Shown piece after piece: positions 55,900 to 64,000 of a DNA stretch of 64,000 bases (position 1 is its first letter; every line of letters begins with the position of its first letter). The notes under the pieces were generated by a model that saw nothing but the letters and a program-made list of their open reading frames with translations, was not told where the DNA came from and searched no databases. The translations under genes were made by a program, and so were the position numbers. Source of the stretch: Telopea speciosissima (taxonomy: Eukaryota > Streptophyta > Magnoliopsida > Proteales > Proteaceae); NCBI RefSeq assembly GCF_018873765.1, contig NC_057923.1, positions 60,506,593 to 60,570,592 of the forward strand, in the 5' to 3' direction.

Positions 55900-57718
55900 C
55901 AAACAGAAAGAGAGAGAGATTGGATTCGAGGGTTGGACTCTCTAGACTTGGGAATCGAAAGGTGGAGGGAGTGGAGCAAAGCGAAGGAGAGTGCAATGGC
56001 ACCTGCTACGAAATAGTGAACGCTTCTTTTTCAACTTTGCTTTCTTGCTGTCTCGATTTCTACAAATTAAATAGAAAGGCCGGAGTCAGTCAGGTATGGG
56101 TTGGAGACACTTTGGCATCGTGCAGCAGCAGCGGCAGCAGAGCAGCCGAACTTTAACGTTTGTCGTTCTTGCCTGACAACTTTGCCCTCGCATTCAATCA
56201 TAAATCTTTTTGCCTATTTGGTGGAAGGACTGTACCATTGACCCCTCACCCGACCCGATCCAGTACAATCGGATATGAGGATCCCACACCTAGGGATGTC
56301 AAGTGGTCTGGTTCTAGGCTATTGGTCTCATTCTTTAACGGGTATAGTCTTAAGGGGTCAGGATCAGAACCGGACTAATAAGCTAATCGATTCTAAACTT
56401 GAGATCCAAGATCATTAAGTAATGGGTAGGCCGGTTTCGATTCCGATTCCTAAACGGTTCCAAGTAGTCCAATCAAAATTTTAAAAAAAAATTCCTAATA
56501 CATGCTACATATATTTAATAATATTATAATAAGACAATTTCAATCACTTGAGATATGATTCTTAAATCACATAACTAGTCTATATTACCTCTTGTTTGGT
56601 AATAATTAATAAGTACACCACCACCACCCTTATAAGTTAGGATTATTTTAATGTATGTTATTCAGTTACCATTCCTAAATGGACCTTAAAAATTTATAGC
56701 CAAATCTTTAGTAAAATAATATATGAGACAAGTGATACCAGTCAAAATTAAAAAACTAACAAAAAAAAAAAAGGTTTGACCATAGCTCTCATAACCTTGA
56801 GTCTTAAGATTTAAGGTTAGGATGTGAATTTATTTCAATTCCACCCATTCCTAATTGGTAGATCCAGGATCGGACCAATAACTTATCGGTAGATCTAGAA
56901 GCGGACCAATAAGCTGTTGGGTGGATCGATTTCGGTCCAATTACCGGTTTTGGTCCAAAATTGACAACCCTACCCACACCTGAGTCCTGACTCTCGAGTC
57001 CGAATTTTGAAATCTCGACTCTCGACACCTTTTTTCCTATTTGGTGGAGGGCCCGATGTAGGGATGTAAAAGGGTACCCAAAAGTCTGAATTTGATTCAC
57101 ATTCATTTAGAGGTATCCGTATCCGTTTAGGAGTATCCAAATTTTTATTTAAAAAATCTTTAAAAAAAATTATAGGGAAAATTATGTTTACCACCCCTGT
57201 AGTTTGAATCTATCATGTCTACCACCCTTGTAAATTAATTTATTACATCTGTATCCCTGCGTGCTAACTCTGTTAGTTTTGGGAAGGAAATGACAATTTT
57301 ATCCTTTCTTATTTCTTAGAAATAAGAAATAAACCCACACTCCACCCCTCCCCTGTTAACGTCCATCAACCTTCCATTGCTACGTCGGCGGCCACCTATT
57401 GCTTCGGAAAGATACAGAGATTGTAAAATAAAACCTTGAAACTCAAATTAAACAAATGAAATATAGACTAAACCCACTACCCAACACTTAGAACCACTAA
57501 AAAAGGGAAATAATTGCAAAAGGAAAGACCAATCCACCTTTCAGGTCAGAACGTGAAAAAGCCAATAACCTAGCAGTAAGCCCCGGTGTCGTTTATCACC
57601 CAAAATTATAAGATCCGAATAAATATCCAATAAAATGATATAGAGGGTTTTTGAAGATTCTACATGTTCTAAAGAATGAGGAAATGAGAATTATGAGACT
57701 AAAACATGGATTGAGAGT
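55900..57718. other. Intergenic with fragments of dispersed repeats
   Basis: A GATCGG-rich repeat recurs (CGGACCAATAACTTATCGG and CGGACCAATAAGCTGTTGG, about 56.87-56.92 kb). A left terminus-like GGGAAAATTATGTTTACCAC is at about 57.17 kb without a visible partner. No gene was seen. Confidence 0.45.
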
Positions 57719-57980
57719 TGTTATCGCGTCTTGGTATTAGCGCAGATGGCTAATACCGAGAATAGATGTGAGAGGGTAGATTGGTAGTTTTAAGTGTTTA
57801 AGTTATTTCTTTTAATTTTTATTTATTTTCCTGTTTTACCCTTAAGTGGACAGATATATATTTGAAGTTTAGAGGAGACACACACACATTGTGTGGCTCC
57901 CCAAGTCACATTCTCGACTTCTCTCTTCTCTCTCGTTTTCTCTTTTTCTTCTTCTTCTTCTTTTTCTCCATTAATTCACA
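57719..57980 (+). repeat. 5' LTR of the copia element
   Basis: This is 262 bases, starting TGTTATCGCGTCTTGG and ending CCATTAATTCACA. It contains ACAGATATATATTTGAAG as a TATA-like region. Confidence 0.95.
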
Positions 57981-58475
57981 TGGTATCAGAGCTGTAAGGT
58001 CCGCTACAACCTTCAAAGATTTTTGCTTCTATTATCTGCAACATTCAATTGCAGATCTATTTTTTTTTTAGGGTTTAAAGACCTGCGGTTTCTTCTATTT
58101 TCTACTTGAAGGGGTGCAACACCCTATGCTGTATTTTGGAGTTGTTTGTGGGACTGTTTAGAGACTAGTTCATGATTTAAATTAAGAACTAGGTCTATCT
58201 CGTTGTCTGGAGAATATTTGAAGGGGTTTTTCGATGAAGTGAAGGGTTTGTCGGGTTTTGATTGAAGGTTCGATTGCTCTGTCTCGCTATTCGTATCAAC
58301 TTTGTCGGGATTTATTTGAGGGGATTGATTATAATTTTTTGCTGTATATTTTGGGAGATTAATTGCAGCCCTTTTGCCTTTATCGATATTTATCGGGTTT
58401 TCTATCCCTTATCGATTTCTGTCCCTGCTGCCAATATTTTTTATTCTTTTCATCCTTCACTTCATCAAGCACACA

Positions 58476-61400
58476 ATGGGTGATGAAATAAAGTCTGCCG
58501 AAGGTTCCAAATCAATCACAACTGAAATCTTTTCTTTCTCTTCAAATTGGATTACCGAGAAGAAGTTGGAAGGAGTTACAAATTTTTTACAATGGAAGAA
58601 AATTGTTAAGCTAGTATTGACTAGATGTGATCAGCATCAACATCTCTTCAAAACTAAGCCTGAGAATGACTCTTCTTGGGAGACAGTTGATGCACGTATC
58701 TTGGGACAGATGTTGAATTCCATGGATTACCAAATTGTTGATTTGGTAACACACATTGATACAGTGAAAGAATTGTGGGAGTATCTTCATGTTTTGTACT
58801 CTGGACAAAACAATCTGTCCCGCATTTATGACTTGTCCCAGGAGTTCTACAGGGTTGATCGAAAGGGTTGTTCTTTGACCCAATACTTCGCTGATTTTAA
58901 GAGGATGTATGAAGAGCTCAATTCATTACTTCCTATCACTGTTGATGTGGAATAGATGCAGAACCAGCGGGAACAACTGGCTGTTATGGGCTTTTTAGGA
59001 GGTCTTGGGAAAGAGTTTGATTCTATTCGGTCCCAGATTCTTGGGGGTGACAAGGTTGCCACGTTATCTGACACCTTTTCCAGGGTTTTTCATGTTTCTC
59101 ATGAGACTACTACTGATGGTGATACTTCAGCCCTAGCTTCCTTTCCATCCAACCGTGGGCCCAACAGTGGGGCTGGTAGTGGTGGTACTGTTAGTTCTGG
59201 TCGTGGTCGTGGAAGTGGGGTTGGTTTGTCTAATAAGGCTTCTACCTTGGGTTCTTAAGGTAATTCTGATGTTTCTGGAGGTTCAGTATGCACTTGTCAT
59301 CATTGTGGTCGTCCAGGACATATCCAACGTTTCTGTTAGAAACTTCATGGCAAACCAAATCAGCAACAGTTTACCAATTCTGCTACAGCTGATCCTCCTG
59401 TATCTCCACAACCTGAAGGTAAAATAGTGAAGATGTCTGATGATGAATATGCCCGATATACCCAATTTCAAATTTCTCAGTCTGCCCAGTCTCCAATTGC
59501 AACATTTGTTCAGACAGGTAATGCCACTGCATGCCTTTCGACTGTCTCTTCCCGTCCCTGGATTATTGATTCAGGGGCCTCCGAGCATATGACTGGCATT
59601 TCAAGTATCCTTTCTTCTTTTCAGAAGTCCTCTTCAAGTGTCACTTTAGCCAATGGTTCCTTGGCTAAGGTGACTGGTACTGGTACTGTCCATATTAAAC
59701 CTTCTCTTTCTTTGTCTTCTGTTCTTTATGTCCCTGATTTTCCTTTTAATCTTTTATCTGGAAGTCGATTCATTAAAACCCATAACTGTTCTGTAACCTT
59801 TTCTTCTGACCCTTATGTCTTTTAGGATCTTTCGTCGAAGAGGATGATTGGTAGGGGTCGTGCATCAGGGGGCCTTTACATACTTGAGGACACTTCATCT
59901 ATGGAGTGTACCGGTGTGGCATCACCCCACCAGATTCATTATCTTTCGGGTCATCTTTCGTTGGAGAGTTTGAAGCTTCTTGATGGTCATTTTCGATCAA
60001 TTTCTAGTTTTAACTGTGAGTCATGTCACTTTGGGAAACTCCACCGTGTGAGTTATCCTCCTAGAGTCAGTAAACGGTCTGACCAACCGCTCTCTTTAGT
60101 TCATTCAGATGTTTGGGGTCCGTGTCCTATCGTTTCCACTTTGGGTTTTGGTTACTTTATAACTTTTGTCGATGACTATTCCAGGGTTACCTGGATCTAC
60201 TTAATGAAACAGTGTTCTGAGTTATTTTCTATTTTCTGTGCATTTGTGAATGAAGTGAATAATCAATTTTCATATCCTTTGCGTGTTCTTCGTAGTGATA
60301 ATGCTAAAGAGTACTTTTCTACTCATTTTGCTGAATTTATGACTCAGCATGACATTATTCATCAATCCTCTTGTGCTTACACCCCACAACAAAATGGTGT
60401 GGCCGAGAGGAAAAATAGACATTTGATGGAGGTTACTCATTGTTTATTGTTTGAAATGAAAGTAGCTAAATCTTTTTGGGCTGATGCTGTTTTAACCTCA
60501 TGCTATCTCATTAATCGTATGCCTTCTTCTGTTTTACGTGGTGGTATTCCCTTTTCTTTGTTGTTTCCTTCTGCACCATTGTTTGTTTTGCCACCTCGTG
60601 TGTTTGGTAGTGTTTGTTTTATTCATGATCATCGTCTTGGTGTCTCCAAGTTGGGTCCCAAGGTTCTCAAATGCATGTTCGTTGGTTATTCTCGCACTCA
60701 AAAGGGTTACCGCTGTTACTCTTTTGACTTACGAAAATACTTTGTTACCGCTGATGTTTCTTTCTTTGAGTCTATACCGTTTGTTCATTCTTCCCATGTT
60801 GTGTCTAACTTGGATGACGATATTCCTATTACTGTTGTTCGGTCTACTGTTCACCATGCTCCGCAGGCTACCTCATTACCGGCACCTCAACCCAGTGTGT
60901 TTCAACGTCACCAATGGAAAGTATGTGCTTGGTCCCCTGCGACATCGACTCCTACACCATCTCCTTCTTTGCCAGCAGATCCTGCAATAGGTAATCTTCC
61001 TCCTCGTTTGGAATCTTCTTCTGATCTTGATATTCCTATTGCTCGTCGTAAAGGGGTTAGGGCTTGTACCCAACACCCTATTTCTAACTTTGTTTCTTAT
61101 GATGGTTTATCTTCCACTTTTTCTTCTTATTTACGTACTATTGAGAACCATCCTGTTCCTAAGTCTATCGCAGAGGCATCGTCTAGTCCTGGTTGGAAGG
61201 CTGCTATGGATGAGGAATTATTATCATTAGATGAAAATCAGACTTGGGATCTTGTTCCCTTACCTTCAAGGAAGACTGCTATTGGTTGTCGCTGGGTGTA
61301 TGTGGTAAAGGTGAATCCAGATGGATCTTTGCCTCTCTTGAAAGCGTGCCTAGTAGCCAAGGGTTATACCCAAGTGTATGGTGTGGATTACTTGGATACT

Positions 61401-62693
61401 TTTTCACCTGTGGCAAAACTTACTTATGTTCGTATTTTGATTTCCCTGGCTGCCACTTATCATTGGCCTCTCTATCAGCTTGATGTCAAAAATGCCTTCT
61501 TGCATGGTGACTTGCAAGAAGAGGTTTATATGGAGCAACCTCCTGGGTTTGTTGCTCAGGGGGAGTCTAGCTTGGTGTGTAAATTGAAGAAGTCTCTATA
61601 TGGACTGAAACAGTCCCCTAGAGCCTGGTTTGGCAGATTCACTGAAGTTGTGTTAGAGTTTGGCCTGACACGGTGTGATAGTGATCATTCTGTATTTTTC
61701 CGTTGCTCTGAGGTTGGAAAATTGTTTCTTGTGGTGTATGTTGATGATATAGTTATTACAAGAGATGATGTTTCTGAGATTGATGAATTGAAGACACACT
61801 TGCAGCAGAAATTTCAGACCAAGGACCTGGGAAAGTTGAAATATTTTTTGGGTGTGGAAGTTGCTCAGTCAAAGAAAGGGATTTCGCTCTCACAGCGGAA
61901 GTATGTTCTTGATCTTTTGTCAGAGACAGGAATGCTAGGTTCTAAACCTTTATATACTCCTATGGATCCCAATTTAAAACTTGTTGCAGAGGATGGTGAA
62001 ATCTTAGGTGATCCAGAGAAGTATCGAATGCTTGTTGGAAAATTGAACTATCTCACAGTGACCAGACCTGACATAGCATTTCCTGTTAGTGTGGTGAGTT
62101 AATTCTTGTTTGCTCCTCGGACATCTCATTGGGAGGCTGTTATGCATATTTTACGCTATCTTAAAAAGGCTCCTGGACGTGGTCTTCTTTACAGTGATCA
62201 TGGTCATGGGCGGATAGCAGGTTTTTCAGATGCTGACTGGACTGGGTCTCTGGTTGATAGGCGATCTACTATAGGTTATTGTGCATTTGTTGGTGGAAAT
62301 TTGGTGTCCTAGAAGAGTAAGAAACAGACAGTTGTTGCTCGGTCCAGTGCAGAATCAGAGTACAGGGCTATGACACATGTTACTTGTGAGTTGATGTGGG
62401 TAAAGCAATTAATGACTGAACTTGATTTTGTTGATGAAGCTCCAATGAAACTGTGGTGTGATAATCAAGCTGTTGTCCATATTTCTTCAAATCCAGTGTT
62501 TCATGAAAGGACGAAACACATTGAGGTTGACTGCCATTTTGTTCGAGAAAAGTTACAACAAGGTGTAATTTCTCCTGGTCATGTTCGTACAGGAGAACAA
62601 CTTGCAGATGTGTTCACAAAGCCTTTGGGAAGTGCAAGAGGGGATTATATTTGTAACAAGCTGGGCATGATTGACATATATGCTCCAGCTTGA
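58476..62693 (+). pseudogene. copia gag-pol reading frame with six in-frame stops
   Basis: One frame runs from MGDEIKSAEGS to MIDIYAPA without any frameshift. It is cut by stops at 58953-58955, 59256-59258, 59337-59339, 59823-59825, 62100-62102 and 62310-62312. Domains in order: gag (TNFLQWKKIVKLVL); CCHC knuckle (CHHCGRPGHIQRFC, its last residue just before the third stop); protease (WIIDSGASEHMTG, about 59.56 kb); integrase zinc and core parts (CESCHFGKLH; HSDVWGP; VDDYSRVTW; RSDNAKEYF; YTPQQNGVAERKNRHLME); reverse transcriptase (QLDVKNAFLHGDLQEEVYME; YVDDIVI, about 61.74 kb); RNase H (SAESEYRAM; CDNQAVVHI; ADVFTKPLG). The catalytic residues of each domain are still visible. The longest intact stretch (59844-62102) covers integrase through most of the reverse transcriptase. 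Confidence 0.95.
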
Positions 62694-62700
62694 GGGGGAG

Positions 62701-62957
62701 TGTTATCGTGACTTGGTATTAGCGCATATTGCTAATACTGAGAATAGATGTGAGAGGGTAGATTGGTAGTTTTAGGTGTTTAAGTTATTTCTTTTAATTT
62801 TTATTTATTTTCCTATTTTACCCTTAAGTGGACAGATATATATTTGAAGTTTAGAGGAGAGACACACACACATTGTGTGGCTCCCCAAGTCACATTCTCG
62901 ACTTCTCTCTTGTTTTCTCTTCTTCTTCTTCTTCTTCTTTTTCTCCATTAATTCACA
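62701..62957 (+). repeat. 3' LTR of the copia element
   Basis: This is 257 bases, following the purine tract, starting TGTTATCGTGACTTGG and ending CCATTAATTCACA. Confidence 0.95.
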
Positions 62958-63006
62958 AGAGTTAATCGTATCTGTTGGAGGGAGGAAGGTCTGGGTTATA
63001 CAAGTC

Positions 63007-63127
63007 AGAGATGTAAATAGATAATCGAAAATCCAAATTTGATTTGCATCTATATCTGTTTAGGGATATCCATATTCGGGTAGGGAACATCCGGATTCGA
63101 TCATATCCGATCCCTTTACATCTCTAG
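63007..63127. mobile_element. Small MITE-like inverted repeat
   Basis: AGAGATGTAAA on the left mirrors TTTACATCTCT on the right across about 120 bases of ATCCGAT-rich sequence. A related left half is at about 57.06-57.14 kb. TSDs are unclear. Confidence 0.4.
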
Positions 63128-63259
63128 ACCGAGGGAGTATACAATGACCCCCTCACCCGATCCAATCCAATACAAATTGGTACTAGGACCCCACTCCTGA
63201 GTCTCGAGTCTCAGCTCTCAACACTCGCTTGGAACAAAACTATGGATATTTTCTCAAAG

Positions 63260-64000
63260 AGAGATTTTCGTTAGCAAAAATGTGGATATTTCTCTTAGAA
63301 GAGATTTTGCTCTTTTTTTAAAATACCTGAAATGTCTTCTTCTTCGACTTATTTTGGAACAAAACTTTGTCACTCTTGTTCCAAAGTCAAGGATTTGGAT
63401 TACATGGTGAAAAAGGTACAATCTAAGCTCTCTACCTGGAAATCTCATTTCTTATCTTATGTTGGAAGGAAAGTATTAATTATATCAGTTCTTGCTTCTA
63501 TTCCTTCTTACCTTATGTCTTGTTTTTTATTTCCTAAGAAAATATGGAATAATCTTGACTCTATTAGCCTTCGTTTCTGGAATGGTGATTTTTGGTCAAA
63601 TGAAAAACTCCATTTGATTGGATGGCATAAAATATGCTATCCAATCTCTTCTGAAGGGCTAGGTCTTCGAAATGCATTGACCCATAACAAAGCCTTAATC
63701 CTTAAACTAAGATGGAGGCTGTTAGTAGAGACCGAATCCATCTTGGTGCAAACCCTGAAAGCCAAATTCTTTCCTTATTCTTCCATTTTTTTACCCTAAG
63801 TTATGAAAAAACAACGGGTCATGGATCTCAAACAGTATTGCCTCTTTACTGCCCTCCCTAAATTGGTTTGGAGGATAATTGGATCAGGCAATAACACCAA
63901 TTGTTGGTTTGACCCATGGATTCTTTCTATTCCTGGGAAGTCCTTACCCCCTTTCCTTAATCATAACCAAAATTTCACCTTGGTTAAAGCTCTAACTAAT
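63260..64000 (+). pseudogene. LINE ORF2 relic, runs off the window
   Basis: The segment after the reverse transcriptase core is present. VSKNVDISLRRDFALFLK (about 63.27-63.33 kb) shifts frame into MSSSSTYFGTKLCHS. Then YMVKKVQSKLSTWKSHFLSY, LNYIR-like RFWNGDFWSNEKLHLIGWHK and EGLGLRNALTHNKALILKLR follow, with a TAA at 63797-63799. The same frame then continues with LVWRIIGSGNNTNCWFDPWI to the window edge. The reverse transcriptase catalytic box is missing. The wording differs from the 34-37 kb copy. The 3' end is beyond 64000. Confidence 0.75.

Larger units (their letters stand above)
57719..62957 (+). mobile_element. Ty1/copia LTR retrotransposon, 5.2 kb, complete but inactivated
   Basis: LTRs are at 57719-57980 and 62701-62957 (TGTTATCG to AATTCACA), with AGAGT duplications at 57714-57718 and 62958-62962. 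The primer site TGGTATCAGAGC follows the 5' LTR directly (57981-57992). The purine tract TTGAGGGGGAG precedes the 3' LTR. The LTRs differ at roughly eight or nine positions plus two or three short indels, about 3 percent, so the insertion is not recent. Gene order protease, integrase, reverse transcriptase, RNase H places it in Ty1/copia. Six in-frame stops disable it. Confidence 0.97.

Noticed and set aside
60538-60990. 150-codon frame overlapping the copia polyprotein
   Set aside because: It is a Leu-rich shadow in another frame of the integrase/reverse transcriptase region.

Overview
This is a stretch of plant nuclear DNA. It is AT-rich, with intron-bearing genes, long 5' UTR introns and dense retrotransposon and MITE debris. 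The proteins (a CYP82-like P450, an OEP7-like envelope protein, NF-YC and an IDM2/IDM3-like alpha-crystallin protein) are those of an angiosperm, most likely a dicot or an early-diverging flowering plant. The species cannot be named from the sequence.

Host genes in order: the 3' exon of a cytochrome P450 (1-551, +); a single-coding-exon F-box protein (1847-2968, -) with a probable 3.2 kb intron in its 5' UTR; a small OEP7-like chloroplast outer-envelope protein (14188-14466, -), divergent from an eleven-coding-exon ATP-dependent NAD(P)H-hydrate dehydratase gene (15155-21394, +); a two-coding-exon IDM2/IDM3-like protein (24986-26673, -) whose start region is tandemly duplicated; a DUF1685-like reading frame with an in-frame stop (43213-43548, +); and an NF-YC transcription factor subunit (45517-46329, -) whose transcription may begin near 55.86 kb.

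The rest is mostly mobile DNA. Five insertions can be bounded exactly or nearly so by target-site duplications: a Mutator-like foldback element (10842-12622, 9-bp TSD), a hAT-like element carrying a transcription-unit-like insert (31722-33336, 8-bp TSD), a 5'-truncated LINE (34059-36900, 14-bp TSD), a solo LTR (46796-47895, 5-bp TSD) and a Ty1/copia element (57719-62957, 5-bp TSD). Two further LTR elements without recognisable gag-pol are present: 27392-30076, with an imperfect TSD, and 50924-54333, on the minus strand with 5-bp TSDs. Older LINE relics lie at about 21.8-23.8, 30.5, 41.6-42.5, 44.7-45.15 and 63.26-64.0 kb. Several short foldback MITEs and an unusual number of long poly-C/poly-G tracts complete the picture.

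The genes share no pathway and are ordinary plant neighbours. I see no operon-like or defence-like cluster and no convincing new biological system. The strongest candidates for a second look are the duplicated start region at 26.6-26.8 kb, the host-like transcription units inside the hAT-like and LTR elements, and the 600-base foldback arms at 10.8-12.6 kb.
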